Source: JANQOH01 sp965200095 (GTDB taxonomy: Bacteria > Pseudomonadota > Alphaproteobacteria > UBA7887). Taken from it: 64,000 nt of DNA. Of this stretch, positions 1-9,761 are shown piece by piece. Under the pieces are notes generated by a model that was not told where the DNA came from, made no database searches, and was given only the letters and a program-made list of their open reading frames with translations. The position numbers and the translations under genes were made by a program. The stretch is taken from the NCBI GenBank assembly GCA_965200095.1, contig OZ241350.1:620001-684000 (forward strand), written 5' to 3'. The first letter of the stretch is position 1. Each line of letters opens with the position of its first letter.

Positions 1-124
1 CCTCGCGGGCGCCGGCGCGCCCGGCCTGCCGCGCGGCCAGCAGTTCGAGGAGTTCCGCAGACCGCGGGAGGCTGCCGGCATGGGTGGTGGGAATGCGCCC
101 CTCGCCGAGGGTGGGGAGAGGCAC
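1..124 (-). CDS. MetE-like methionine synthase II family protein, N-terminal fragment
   Basis: Partial gene running off the left edge; only about 41 N-terminal residues are present. Reading from a GTG at 124 gives a segment with IPTTHAGSLPRS followed by AELLELLAAR, the opening signature of the cobalamin-independent methionine synthase C-domain family (I-x-TTH-x-GSLPR). Family members transfer methyl or alkyl groups between thiols using zinc, but many stand-alone members have unknown substrates. It starts four bases after the M48 protease stop, so the two are probably co-transcribed. The upstream start is a choice of convenience, since no clear ribosome site is visible. The family call rests on this one motif. 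Confidence 0.6.
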   Translation of the reverse strand, partial: MPLPTLGEGRIPTTHAGSLPRSAELLELLAARQAGRAGARE

Positions 125-128
125 GCCG

Positions 129-923
129 TCAGGCGGCGCCGCGCGCCCCGAGATGCTGCCGCATGGCGGCGATGCGGTTCGCGTCCGAGGGGTGGGTGCT
201 CATGAATTCGAAGCCCTTGCCGTCGGACCGCCGCGCCATCGAGTCCCAGAACCGCAGGGCCTCGCGAGGGGCGTAGCCGCCGCCCATCATGAAGTCGATG
301 CCGAGACGGTCGGCTTCGTATTCGTGCTTGCGCGAATAGGGAAGCAAAACCCCGAAGGTGACCCCGGCGCCGAGCACCGCGGCGATCTCGTCGGCATAGC
401 CCGTGTCGGCTTGCGACAGCGCCACTCCGACGCCGACCAGCGCGCCCTGGGCGAGCAGCCGCTGGCTGAAGCGCTCCGCCGCGTGCCGGCCCACGACATG
501 GCCGACCTCGTGCCCCATGACCGTCGCCACCTGGTCCTCGTTCTCCATAATGTCGAGGATGCCCGTGTAGAACCCGACCTTGCCGCCCGGCAGCACCCAG
601 GCGTTGACCTGGTCGTCGTCGAACACGACGAATTCCCAGTCGTGGTCCCCCAGGCCGCGGTCGGGGAAGCGGGCCCGGGCCGCCTCCACGATGCGTTCTC
701 CGACTCGCGGCACCCGCGGGTCCCGGCTGCGCGGCGTGGCGGCGACCGCCTCCCGCCACGTGCCGGCGGCCAGCGCCGCAAGCTGGCCGTCGGAAACGAA
801 AAGCAGCTGGTCGCGCCCCAGCGCCGGGTTCTGCCGGCAGCCGGAAAGGGCCGGCCCCGTCATCGCGACGACGGTTCCGGCCGCGAGGCCGCGCACGAGT
901 TCGCGGCGCGTCATTTCGACCAT
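129..923 (-). CDS. M48 family zinc metalloprotease, probable Tat-exported lipoprotein
   Basis: Protease of about 264 residues. The zinc site HEVGH lies at residues 138-142 and the third ligand region HEYEADRLG near residue 201, as in M48B peptidases that degrade damaged envelope proteins. The N-terminus carries a twin-arginine stretch TRRELVRGL, a hydrophobic segment and a lipobox ending ALSGC, so export by Tat and lipidation are likely. The ATG at 923 was chosen because it has an AGAAGAGGGGG ribosome site and places the signal correctly. An upstream in-frame ATG at 989 would overlap tRNA-Lys and is rejected. The substrate is unknown. Confidence 0.88.
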   Translation of the reverse strand: MVEMTRRELVRGLAAGTVVAMTGPALSGCRQNPALGRDQLLFVSDGQLAALAAGTWREAVAATPRSRDPRVPRVGERIVEAARARFPDRGLGDHDWEFVVFDDDQVNAWVLPGGKVGFYTGILDIMENEDQVATVMGHEVGHVVGRHAAERFSQRLLAQGALVGVGVALSQADTGYADEIAAVLGAGVTFGVLLPYSRKHEYEADRLGIDFMMGGGYAPREALRFWDSMARRSDGKGFEFMSTHPSDANRIAAMRQHLGARGAA

Positions 924-975
924 GTTCGCCCCCTCTTCTCCCGCCGTCGCCGGCAGGCCGCCGGCGGCGATCTCA

Positions 976-2210
<1,235 letters not shown>

Positions 2211-2293
2211 GCGCCCGTCCGCCCTCGCGAAAGGCTGGACAAGGCGCCGCGGCGCGGGCACAGTGACCGACAGGCGGAAGAGGGGGAAAGGCG

Positions 2294-2815
2294 ATGCGGC
2301 GATGCGCGGTCTGGGCGGTCGCGGCGGGCCTCGCCGGCGCGCCGGTTCCGGCGGCGGCGGACTGGCTGGAGATCGAAATGAGGGCCGGCGGCGGCGACGC
2401 GGCGGCGCCGGTGGGCCGTATAGAAGCGGTGGACAGCTGGTTCACCACGCTGGCGACGCTGATGTTCGAGGTCGAGGGCCTGCCGCCCGGCGCCTATGCG
2501 GTGGTGATGCTCGAACAGGAAGATTGCGAACATGCCGCGGAGGGGCGCCCCTATCGCCGTCCCGGCGAGCCGCCGGACTCGGTCCCCGCCGGCGCGTTCG
2601 GGGATTTCGTGGTGGCGCCGGACGGCGCGACGACGCGCACGCTGAGCGTCAAGCCCGAGTTCCTGAGTCATCCGGACGGCCGGCTGACGGTCACCGAAAT
2701 GCGCGGCCACGCGCTGGTGTTCCGCGGCGGGGCCGGGGCGTCCCCCGGGGCGACAACGGTGGCCGCCTGCGGCGTCATTCCCCTCGCCGACGAGCCGGGC
2801 GACGCTTCCGGGTGA
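2294..2815 (+). CDS. secreted Cu/Zn superoxide dismutase-like protein lacking metal ligands
   Basis: Protein of 173 residues with a signal peptide (about 1-22, cleavage near AAADW). The fold signature of SodC is present: GLPPGAY, the two disulfide cysteines at 78 (EDC) and 159 (AACGVIP), and the strand RGHALVF. The copper-binding histidines are absent. Where SodC has HxH the protein reads VML (71-73), and the later histidine of the ALVIH strand is Arg144. It therefore probably does not dismutate superoxide and may be a binding or structural protein. The ribosome site AGGGGGAAAG supports the ATG. It is divergent from mtnA with 83 bases between the starts. Confidence 0.72.
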   Translation: MRRCAVWAVAAGLAGAPVPAAADWLEIEMRAGGGDAAAPVGRIEAVDSWFTTLATLMFEVEGLPPGAYAVVMLEQEDCEHAAEGRPYRRPGEPPDSVPAGAFGDFVVAPDGATTRTLSVKPEFLSHPDGRLTVTEMRGHALVFRGGAGASPGATTVAACGVIPLADEPGDASG

Positions 2816-2868
2816 GGAGGAGCCTTGCGTTCGCGCATTCATCGCCGTTGCCGCGCCGGACAGCCGGG

Positions 2869-2943
2869 TGGTGCCGCCGGAGTGGATCGAACACTCGACC
2901 TCGCCCTTACCAAGGGCGCGCTCTGCCACTGAGCTACGGCGGC
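2869..2943 (-). tRNA. tRNA-Thr (GGU)
   Basis: The complement gives acceptor GCCGCCG/CGGCGGC, D-arm GCTCAGTGGCAGAGC, anticodon loop TTGGTAA (GGT) and a T-arm GTTCGATCC. CCA is encoded at 2869-2871. It is divergent from the small basic protein gene that starts 24 bases beyond its 5' end. Confidence 0.97.
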
Positions 2944-2967
2944 GCGGGAAAGAACCGGATATGACAC

Positions 2968-3222
2968 ATGGGCCGCGACCGCGCAAGGCGGCGAGCCGTG
3001 GCCGCTAGCGGCGGCAAGGGCGGCAAGGACGGCGCGGGCGCCGGGGCGCCGGACGGGCGGCAGTCGCCGGCGCGGCGCGGCGGGCGGGCCGACGACCGGT
3101 TTGCGCGGCTGTCGGCGGCGCTGCGGGAGAACCTCCGAAAGCGCAAGCGCCAGGCGCGCGAGCGCGCCGACGCAGCCCGCGGGAGCGCAGGGGCGGACGC
3201 CGGCGAACCGCCGCGCGGGTGA
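2968..3222 (+). CDS. small basic protein of unknown function upstream of murA
   Basis: An 84-residue, very basic protein with a low-complexity N-terminal half and a better-conserved-looking tail, DDRFARLSAALRENLRKRKR then QARERADAARG. Short proteins with an ALRxNLxxRKxQAR segment commonly precede murA in alphaproteobacteria, so the C-terminal half is probably the real conserved part. Its stop lies 20 bases before the murA ATG. The true start could be internal. No function is known to me; the basic helical tail could bind nucleic acid, but that is a guess. Confidence 0.55.
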   Translation: MGRDRARRRAVAASGGKGGKDGAGAGAPDGRQSPARRGGRADDRFARLSAALRENLRKRKRQARERADAARGSAGADAGEPPRG

Positions 3223-3242
3223 ACGGCGGCGGGGGCCGGTCG

Positions 3243-4505
3243 ATGGACAAATTGCGGATCCGCGGAGGCCGGCCGTTGCACGGCGCGGTGCCCATCGCCG
3301 GCGCGAAAAACGCGGCGCTGCCGCTGCTCGCAGCCTCGCTTCTGAGCGAAAACGCGCTGACCCTGGACAACCTGCCGGAGGTCGGCGACATCGCGACCAT
3401 GATGGCGCTTCTCGGCGAGCTCGGGGTCGAGACGAGCGCCGGCGGGAAGGGGACCCTGTCGCTCCGCGCCGCGGAACTGCGCCGGCACACGGCGCCTTAC
3501 GACCTGGTGCGCAAGATGCGCGCCTCGGTGCTGGCGCTGGGGCCGCTGCTGGCGCGCGCCGGGCGGGCGAGGGTTTCGCTTCCCGGCGGTTGCGCCATCG
3601 GGCCGCGCCCGGTGGACCTGCATCTTTTCGGTCTCGAACGCATGGGCGCGGAGATCGCGATCGCCGACGGCTATATCGACGCGCGCGCGCCGGGCGGCCT
3701 CGCCGGCGCCCGCATCGCCCTGCCGTCGGTGTCGGTCGGGGCGACCGAGAACCTGATGATGGCGGCGACGCTGGCGCGCGGGCGCACGATTATCGCCAAT
3801 GCGGCGCGCGAGCCCGAGGTCGCGGACCTCGCGCGCTGTCTCGCGGCGATGGGCGCGCGCATCGACGGCGCCGGGTCCGGCACGGTGACGGTGGAGGGCG
3901 TCGAGTCGCTGTCGGGGACACGGCACGCCGTGCCGCCGGACCGCATCGAGGCGGGAACCTACGCAATCGCCGCGGCGATCGCCGGGGGCTGTCTCGAACT
4001 CACCGGCGTCGACGCCGCCGCGCTCGCCCCGATCATGGATGCTCTCGCCGCCGCCGGGGTGGAGGTCGCCGCCGTCGAGGGCGGCGTGCGGGTCGCCCGG
4101 CATGGCGAGCGGGTGCGCGGTTTCGACGCGATCACGGCGCCCTGGCCCGGCTTCCCGACCGACATGCAGGCGCAAACCATGGCGCTGACGACCATCGCCG
4201 ACGGCGCGTCGCTCATCACCGAGCGTATTTTCGAGAACCGTTTCATGCATGTGCCCGAACTGGCGCGCATGGGGGCGGACATCACGGTGCACGGGGGGTC
4301 GGCGATGGTGCGCGGCGTTCCGGCGCTTGCCGGGGCGCCGGTGATGGCGACCGATCTGCGCGCCAGCGTGTCGCTCGTGCTTGCCGGCCTGGCGGCGCGC
4401 GGCGAAACGGTGGTTCGGCGGGTCTACCATCTCGACCGCGGCTACGAGTCGGTGGAGCGCAAGCTCGCCGCCTGCGGCGCCGACATCGAAAGGCTGCGTT
4501 CGTGA
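3243..4505 (+). CDS. murA: UDP-N-acetylglucosamine 1-carboxyvinyltransferase
   Basis: First committed step of peptidoglycan synthesis: transfers enolpyruvate from PEP to UDP-GlcNAc in the cytoplasm. The 420-residue protein has the substrate-binding Lys22-Asn23 (AGAKNAALP), the fosfomycin-target cysteine at 117 (LPGGCAIGPRPVDLH) and the repeated EPSP-synthase-like domains. The presence of Cys117 predicts fosfomycin sensitivity of the enzyme. The ATG at 3243 starts MDKLRIRGG as in relatives; a GTG at 3219 overlaps the preceding gene and is less likely. The stop overlaps the start of the DUF2948 gene by four bases. Confidence 0.97.
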   Translation: MDKLRIRGGRPLHGAVPIAGAKNAALPLLAASLLSENALTLDNLPEVGDIATMMALLGELGVETSAGGKGTLSLRAAELRRHTAPYDLVRKMRASVLALGPLLARAGRARVSLPGGCAIGPRPVDLHLFGLERMGAEIAIADGYIDARAPGGLAGARIALPSVSVGATENLMMAATLARGRTIIANAAREPEVADLARCLAAMGARIDGAGSGTVTVEGVESLSGTRHAVPPDRIEAGTYAIAAAIAGGCLELTGVDAAALAPIMDALAAAGVEVAAVEGGVRVARHGERVRGFDAITAPWPGFPTDMQAQTMALTTIADGASLITERIFENRFMHVPELARMGADITVHGGSAMVRGVPALAGAPVMATDLRASVSLVLAGLAARGETVVRRVYHLDRGYESVERKLAACGADIERLRS

Positions 4506-4966
4506 AGCCGCCGCTACGGTTGCGCGCGGCGGCGCCGGGCGACTACGACCTGCTCGCGGCCTGCGTCCAGGACGCGCTGATGCCGGTTTCCGAAATGGCG
4601 TGGCTGCGGCGGGCGCAGCGTTTCGTCGCCGTGTTCGACCGTTTCTCATGGGAGTCTTCGTGGGAGCGCGGGGCCGCCGCGGGCGGGCGCGCGCGCGCGC
4701 CGCGGCCGCGCTTTGTGGTCCAGAGCGCCATCCGTTTCGAGGGCGTCGGCGCGGCGCGCGCGCGGGCGCTGGACCTGCGGCCCGGCGGCGCGCCGCTGGA
4801 ACTGCTGACGCTGTCGCCGGGGCGGCGCTCGGTGTCGCTGCTCTTCGCCGGCGGCGGCGCCATCCGCCTCGAGGGCGAGGGGATCGAGGCGTGGCTCGAG
4901 GACATCGGGCCGCGCCGCCTCGCGACGGCAGCGCCGCGCCACGACGAAGGCGAGGATCCGGCGTGA
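4502..4966 (+). CDS. DUF2948 family protein
   Basis: A 154-residue cytoplasmic protein beginning at a GTG that overlaps the murA stop as GTGA. The start LRLRAAAPGDYDLL followed by VQDALMPVSEMAW, and the phenylalanine/arginine-rich segment FVAVFDRFSWE, match the DUF2948 family, found almost only in alphaproteobacteria between murA and his genes. The C-terminal half has LELLTLSPGRR and IRLEGEGIEAWLEDIG. Its biochemical role is unknown. The conserved placement suggests it belongs to the same transcript as murA and hisG. Confidence 0.85.
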   Translation: MKPPLRLRAAAPGDYDLLAACVQDALMPVSEMAWLRRAQRFVAVFDRFSWESSWERGAAAGGRARAPRPRFVVQSAIRFEGVGAARARALDLRPGGAPLELLTLSPGRRSVSLLFAGGGAIRLEGEGIEAWLEDIGPRRLATAAPRHDEGEDPA

Positions 4967-5640
4967 GCCGCCCCCGGGCCGGGGACGGGCTGGTCGTCGC
5001 GGTGCCGAAGGGGCGCATCCTCGCCGAACTGACGCCGCTGATGGCGCGCGCCGGGATCGAGCCGGAAGCGGCGTTCGCCGACCCGAACGCCCGCCAGCTC
5101 TCCTTCCGCACCAGCGTGGCCGGTCTGACGCTCGTTCGGGTGCGCAGTTTCGACGTGGCGACCTTCGTCGCCTTCGGCGCCGCGCAGTTCGGCGTCGCCG
5201 GTCGCGACGTTCTGATGGAATTCGACTACCAGGACCTTTATGCGCCGCTCGATCTCGGTATCGGCCGCTGCCGCATGGCGGTGGCGGAGCCGGCGGAGAT
5301 CGCGGGCGGCGACGACCCGGGCCGCTGGAGCCATGTCCGCGTCGCTACGAAATATCCCGAAACGACGCGCCGGCATTTCGCGACCCGCGGGGTCCAGGCC
5401 GAATGCATCAAGCTCAACGGCGCGATGGAGCTGGCGCCGGCGCTCGGACTGTGCCGGCGTATCGTCGATCTGGTGTCGTCGGGGCGCACGCTGCGGGCGA
5501 ACGGTCTGGTGGAGGTGGAGAAGATCGCCGACGTGACCTCGTGTCTGGTGGTCAACCGCACGGCATGGAAGACACGGCCGGACGAACTCGGTGCGTGGAT
5601 CGGGCGCTTTCGCGAGGCGGTGGATGCCGGCGCGGCTTGA
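4963..5640 (+). CDS. hisG: ATP phosphoribosyltransferase, short form
   Basis: First step of histidine synthesis: ATP plus PRPP to phosphoribosyl-ATP. At 225 residues this is the short, catalytic-only form, which in other bacteria needs the HisRS-like regulatory subunit HisZ. No hisZ lies in the window. The motifs VAVPKGRILAEL near the start, KYPETTRRHFATRG and the PRPP loop region ELAPALGLCRRIVDLVSSG are clear. The GTG start overlaps the preceding stop by four bases. The gene overlaps hisD by 17 bases, implying translational coupling. Confidence 0.93.
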   Translation: MSRPRAGDGLVVAVPKGRILAELTPLMARAGIEPEAAFADPNARQLSFRTSVAGLTLVRVRSFDVATFVAFGAAQFGVAGRDVLMEFDYQDLYAPLDLGIGRCRMAVAEPAEIAGGDDPGRWSHVRVATKYPETTRRHFATRGVQAECIKLNGAMELAPALGLCRRIVDLVSSGRTLRANGLVEVEKIADVTSCLVVNRTAWKTRPDELGAWIGRFREAVDAGAA

Positions 5641-6928
5641 CGCGGCCGAGGCCGGCTTCGCCGGGCGCTTCGCCGCCGCGCTGGCGGCGCGGCGGGCGGA
5701 CGACGCCTCGGCGGCGGCGGAGGCGGCGGAGATCGTCGCCGCGGTGCGCGACCGCGGCGCCGCGGCCCTGCTCGAATGGACCGGGCGTTTCGACGGCGCC
5801 TGCGCGTCCGTGGCGGACCACCGGGTGGCGCCGCAACGGCTCGAAGAGGCGCGCTCGGCGCTGGACCGCGACACGTTGTGCGCGCTGGAGCTGGCGGCGG
5901 CGCGCATCGAGGCGTTTCACCGCGGCCAGGCGCCGCGCGATCGCCGGTGGCGCGACGGCGCGGGGGTGGAGCTGGGCGAGCGCTGGTCGCCGCTCGCCGC
6001 GGTCGGCGTCTACGTCCCCGGCGGCGCCGCGGCCTATCCCAGCTCGGTTCTGATGAACGCCGTGCCGGCGCGCGTCGCCGGGGTGGAGCGCCTGGTCATG
6101 GCGACGCCGGGCCCGCGGGGCAGGCCGGCGCCCGCGGCCCTCGCCGCGGCGGCGGTGGCCGGAGTCGGGGAGGTCTGGTGCTTCGGCGGCGCCCAGGCCG
6201 TCGCCGCGCTCGCCTACGGCGCCGGGCCCCTCGCGCCGGTGGACAAGATCGTCGGGCCGGGCAACGCCTGGGTGGCGGCCGCGAAACGGCTGGTGTTCGG
6301 CGATGTCGGCATCGACTCGATCGCCGGGCCTTCGGAAGTGCTGATCGTCGCCGACCGGGAGAACGACCCCGACTGGATCGCCGCCGATCTGCTGGCGCAG
6401 GCGGAGCACGACGCGCGGGCGCAGTCCATATTGTTCGCCGACGACCCGCGGTTCGCCGACCGGGTGGAGGCCGCGGCGGAGGCGCTGCTGCGGCGTCTGC
6501 CGCGCGCCGCCGTCGCGCGGGCGAGCTGGCGGGACCGCGGCCTGATCGTCGTTATGCCGTCGTTCGATCTGGCGCCGGCGCTGATCGACCGCGCAGCGCC
6601 CGAACATCTCCAGATCGCGACGGCGGACCCCGAAGCGATCGCCGATGCGGTGCGTCACGCCGGCGCGGTGTTTCTGGGCCGCCACACGCCGGAGGCGATG
6701 GGCGACTATGTCGGCGGCCCGAACCACGTGTTGCCGACGGGGGGGACCGCGCGTTTCTCCTCCGGACTTTCGGTCTACGATTTCCTGAAGCGAACCAGCT
6801 TTCTGCGCTGCGACGCCGACAGCCTGTCCGCCCTGGGACCGGCGGCGGCGCGCCTCGCCGCGAGCGAGGGACTGGACGCGCACGCGCTTTCGGTATCGCT
6901 GCGGCTCCGCGCCGGCGGCGGGCGGTGA
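5624..6928 (+). CDS. hisD: histidinol dehydrogenase
   Basis: Catalyses the last two steps of histidine synthesis, oxidising L-histidinol to L-histidine with NAD and zinc. The 434-residue protein shows VGVYVPGGAAAYPSSVLMN, KIVGPGNAWVAAAKRLVFG, DSIAGPSEVLIVAD, the catalytic APEHLQI Glu-His pair and HVLPTGGTARFSSGLSV. The ATG at 5624 lies inside hisG. An upstream ATG would extend further into hisG and is not needed. The stop overlaps the UPF0262 start as GTGA. Confidence 0.96.
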   Translation: MPARLDAAEAGFAGRFAAALAARRADDASAAAEAAEIVAAVRDRGAAALLEWTGRFDGACASVADHRVAPQRLEEARSALDRDTLCALELAAARIEAFHRGQAPRDRRWRDGAGVELGERWSPLAAVGVYVPGGAAAYPSSVLMNAVPARVAGVERLVMATPGPRGRPAPAALAAAAVAGVGEVWCFGGAQAVAALAYGAGPLAPVDKIVGPGNAWVAAAKRLVFGDVGIDSIAGPSEVLIVADRENDPDWIAADLLAQAEHDARAQSILFADDPRFADRVEAAAEALLRRLPRAAVARASWRDRGLIVVMPSFDLAPALIDRAAPEHLQIATADPEAIADAVRHAGAVFLGRHTPEAMGDYVGGPNHVLPTGGTARFSSGLSVYDFLKRTSFLRCDADSLSALGPAAARLAASEGLDAHALSVSLRLRAGGGR

Positions 6929-7422
6929 CGGAATCGGCGCGGGCGCCCGCGCCGGCCGCGCGGCTTGTCGATGTCATCGTCGAAGAGACCGACCCCGCAC
7001 GCTGGAGCCCGGAAACCGAGCACGAACGCCGCGTCGCCATTGCCGATCTCCTGGAGGACAACCGCTTCGAGCCCCGCGACGCCGGCGCCGGTCCGTGGGT
7101 GCTGCGTCTCGCCGTCGCCGGGGAGCGGATCGAGCTGCGGGTGCTGGCGAGCACCGACGGCCGGGAGGCGGCGCGGGTTTCCCTGGCCCTGTCGGGGCTG
7201 CGTCGCGCGGTGAAGGATTATTTCACGGTGTGCGAGCGTTACGTCGAGGCGATCCGCACCGCCCCGCCGTCGCGTATCGAAGCCCTCGACATGGGCCGGC
7301 GCGCCATACACGACGACGGCGCGCGGCTGCTCGCGGCGAAACTCGCGGACCGCATACGCATGGAGCACGACACCGCGCGGCGCCTGTTCACCCTGGTCTG
7401 CGCGCTTCTCATGCGGGGGTGA
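6925..7422 (+). CDS. UPF0262 family protein
   Basis: A 165-residue protein starting at a GTG overlapping the hisD stop. Family signatures are the start RLVDVIVEE, HERRVAIADLLEDNRFEP and the long helical part LRRAVKDYFTVCERYVEAI then IEALDMGRRAIHDDGA. The family is confined to alphaproteobacteria and is nearly always next to hisD. No function is established. The helix-rich C-terminus (residues about 90-160) and fixed location suggest a housekeeping accessory role, but the sequence shows no catalytic motif. Confidence 0.88.
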   Translation: MTESARAPAPAARLVDVIVEETDPARWSPETEHERRVAIADLLEDNRFEPRDAGAGPWVLRLAVAGERIELRVLASTDGREAARVSLALSGLRRAVKDYFTVCERYVEAIRTAPPSRIEALDMGRRAIHDDGARLLAAKLADRIRMEHDTARRLFTLVCALLMRG

Positions 7423-7469
7423 GGGGGGGGGCCGCCGCGCCGGCGCCCGCTGCGGCGGACGCGAACGGG

Positions 7470-7498
7470 TTGACCCGGCGCGCGGAGTTGCGCAGTGT
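7470..7498 (+). promoter_or_regulatory. candidate sigma-70-type promoter for infA
   Basis: TTGACC at 7470-7475, then a 17-base spacer and CAGTGT at 7493-7498. The -35 is good and the -10 is weak. It would place transcription start about 30 bases before the infA ATG, in the only sizeable gap (112 bases) of this gene run. Confidence 0.3.
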
Positions 7499-7534
7499 GG
7501 CGCGGGGCGGAGAAGCGTCGACAGCGGAGTCTTC

Positions 7535-7753
7535 ATGCCGAAAGAAGAAATGATCGAGTTTCAGGGGGCAGTAAAGGAAGTGCTGCCCAACGCCATGTTT
7601 CGTGTGGTGCTCGAGAACGAGCACGAGATATTGGCTCACACCTCCGGACGGATGCGCAAGAACCGCATCCGGGTCCTGGTCGGCGACCGGGTGACGGTCG
7701 AGATGACTCCCTACGACCTGACGAAGGGCCGCATCGTCTTCCGCCACAAGTGA
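7535..7753 (+). CDS. infA: translation initiation factor IF-1
   Basis: A 72-residue S1-fold (OB) protein that binds the A site of the 30S subunit with IF2 and IF3. The sequence MPKEEMIEFQGAVKEVLPNA, the motif MRKNRIRVLVGDRVTVEM and the tail GRIVFRHK are essentially invariant family features, and the length is canonical. It follows a 112-base gap with a candidate promoter, so it may be transcribed independently of the his genes. Its stop overlaps the maf start by four bases. Confidence 0.98.
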   Translation: MPKEEMIEFQGAVKEVLPNAMFRVVLENEHEILAHTSGRMRKNRIRVLVGDRVTVEMTPYDLTKGRIVFRHK

Positions 7754-8364
7754 GGCCGGGCGGCGCGGTTCTGGTGCTCGCCTCGGCCTCCCCGCGCCGC
7801 CGCGCATTGCTCGGGACGGTGGGGCTGGCGCCGCACCGGGCGCGGCCTGCCGAAATCGACGAGACGCCGTTTCCCGGCGAGCGTCCGCGCGCCCTGGCGT
7901 TGCGGCTGGCCGTCGCGAAGGCCGCCTCCGTCCGCGCCGCTGTCGGAGAGGAAGAGGCGAAGGACGAAAGCTGGATACTGGCGGCGGATACGGTCGTCGC
8001 CTGCGGTCGTCGCCTGCTCGGCAAACCGGCGGACGAAGCGCAGGCGGGCGCGTTCCTGCGCTTGCTGTCGGGGCGCCGCCACCGGGTGTACACGGGGGTG
8101 GCGGCGGTGGCGCCGGACGGGCGCGCGGCGTCGCGCGTCGTCGCGACCCAGGTGCGTTTCAAACGCCTGTCGCCGGGCGAGGTCGCGGCTTATCTCGCGT
8201 CGCGGGAATGGGAGGACAAGGCCGGCGGGTATGCGATCCAGGGCCGCGCCGGAGGGTTCGTCGTTTCGGTGAACGGCTCCTGTTCGAACGTTGTGGGCCT
8301 GCCGCTTTACGAAACGCGGATGCTGCTCGGCGGGCTCGGTTACCCGCCCGCTGCGGCGCAATGA
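7750..8364 (+). CDS. maf: Maf family nucleoside triphosphate pyrophosphatase
   Basis: A 204-residue protein predicted to hydrolyse non-canonical or modified nucleoside triphosphates (dTTP/UTP type) to monophosphates. Motifs are LVLASASPRRRALL at the N-terminus, the basic/acidic site AADTVVACGRRLLGKP, and the C-terminal YAIQGRAGGFVVSVNGS with SNVVGLPLYET. The start is a GTG overlapping the infA TGA. The position between infA and the RNase E/G gene is typical for alphaproteobacteria. The nucleotide preference cannot be read from sequence here. Confidence 0.93.
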   Translation: MRPGGAVLVLASASPRRRALLGTVGLAPHRARPAEIDETPFPGERPRALALRLAVAKAASVRAAVGEEEAKDESWILAADTVVACGRRLLGKPADEAQAGAFLRLLSGRRHRVYTGVAAVAPDGRAASRVVATQVRFKRLSPGEVAAYLASREWEDKAGGYAIQGRAGGFVVSVNGSCSNVVGLPLYETRMLLGGLGYPPAAAQ

Positions 8365-9761
8365 CCGAACGGCTGACGATCTCCGTCGATCCGGGGCTGA
8401 TCCGCGCGGTGCGCGCGGTCGACGGGCGCGCCGACGCCTGCCGCTGGCAACGGCGCGACCGCCCGGGCGTCGTCGGCGACATATATCTCGGCCGGGTGAC
8501 GCGCGTGCTCCCCGGGTTCGACGCCGCTTTCGTGGATTGCGGGCTGGAGCGCGACGGGTTTCTTTCCGGCGCGTCGCGCCATCGCTGCCGCGAGGGACAG
8601 GCGGCGACCGTGCAGGCGGTGAGCGACCCCGCGCCGGGCAAGGGCGCGCGGCTGTCGGCGAGTCTGCGCTTCGCCGGCCGCTTCGCGGTCTATCGGCCCG
8701 ACAGGCCGGGGGTTTCGGTTTCGCGCCGCATCGCCGACGGGGCGCTCCGCGAGCGTCTCGCGGCCGCGGCGGCGGCGGCGTTGCGGTCGCGTCCGGGCGG
8801 GGCGGTCGTCCGCACCGCCGCCGCCGGCGCGGGCGCCGACGCCCTGGCGGCCGACATCGCGAGGCTCGCGGCGGCCGCCGACGAGACGGCGCGGGCCGCC
8901 GCCGGCGCCGCGCCGCCCCGTCGGCTGCGGCCGGGCCCCGGCGCGGTGGAGCGCCTGCTGCGCGATTTCGCCGCCGCCGACACCGAAGCCGTGATCCTCG
9001 ACGACGCCGACGCCGCCCGCCGGGCGCGGCGCTACGCCGAACGCTTCGCGCCCGATCTCGCCGGCCGCATCGTGCGCCACGCAGGGCCGCGGCCGTTGTT
9101 CGTCGCCGAAGGAGTTGCGGAGGATGTCGACGGTCTGTCGGAGCCGCGAACGCCGCTCGCCAATGGCGGTGCGCTGACGATCGAACGCACCGAGGGGATG
9201 TGGGCGATCGACGTGGACAGCGCCGGTTTTTCGGGGCTGGCGGCGGGGAACGGCGCGTTGCGTCTGAACCTTGCCGCCGCGGTCGAGACGGCGCGGCAGT
9301 TGCGGCTGCGCGATATCTCGGGGCTGGTCGTCGTCGACTTCGCGGGGATGGCGGGGCGGCGGGACGGCGAGTCGGTCGTGGGCGCGTTGCGCCGCGCCGT
9401 GGCGCGGGACCATGAGACGGTGCGGGTGGCGCCCATGTCGCCGTTCGGCGCGGTCGAATTGTCGCGGCGGCGCGCCGGCGCGGGGGTGGCCGACCTCCTG
9501 ACCGAAGCCTGCGCCTCTTGCGGCGGCGGGGGGCGGCGCAAGACGGCCTTCGCCGTGGCGTGCGAGATCGTCCGCGCGTGCCTGGCGGAGGCGGCGGAGC
9601 GCCCCGGTCGGCGGCTGGCGGTGCGTGCGGCGCCCGAAGCGCTGGCGGCGCTGGCGGGCCCCTTGCGCGCCGCGGTCGACGCCGCCTGCGCCGCCGTATG
9701 GCGGGCCGAGGCGGGATGGGCGCGGGAGCGCTTCGAGGTCTCCGCCGAGGGCGGCCCGTGA
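8361..9761 (+). CDS. compact ribonuclease E/G family protein
   Basis: A 466-residue endoribonuclease of the RNase E/G family without the long degradosome scaffold of RNase E. An S1-like region spans about residues 35-100 (GDIYLGRVTRVLPGFDAAFVD). The DNase-I-like catalytic domain keeps both metal-binding aspartates, Asp284 (AIDVDSAGF) and Asp326 (VVVDFAGM). The zinc-link cysteines are at 384 and 387 (CASC). The sequence is alanine-rich and diverged around 125-200. The ATG overlaps the maf stop. It is more likely an RNase G-like paralogue than the essential RNase E, which should lie elsewhere. Confidence 0.88.
   Translation: MTERLTISVDPGLIRAVRAVDGRADACRWQRRDRPGVVGDIYLGRVTRVLPGFDAAFVDCGLERDGFLSGASRHRCREGQAATVQAVSDPAPGKGARLSASLRFAGRFAVYRPDRPGVSVSRRIADGALRERLAAAAAAALRSRPGGAVVRTAAAGAGADALAADIARLAAAADETARAAAGAAPPRRLRPGPGAVERLLRDFAAADTEAVILDDADAARRARRYAERFAPDLAGRIVRHAGPRPLFVAEGVAEDVDGLSEPRTPLANGGALTIERTEGMWAIDVDSAGFSGLAAGNGALRLNLAAAVETARQLRLRDISGLVVVDFAGMAGRRDGESVVGALRRAVARDHETVRVAPMSPFGAVELSRRRAGAGVADLLTEACASCGGGGRRKTAFAVACEIVRACLAEAAERPGRRLAVRAAPEALAALAGPLRAAVDAACAAVWRAEAGWARERFEVSAEGGP

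Noticed and set aside
2934..5111. A 725-codon minus-strand frame opposite murA and hisG
   Set aside because: Composition is Arg/Pro/Ala/His-rich as expected for a shadow frame, while the plus strand has unambiguous murA, DUF2948 and hisG.
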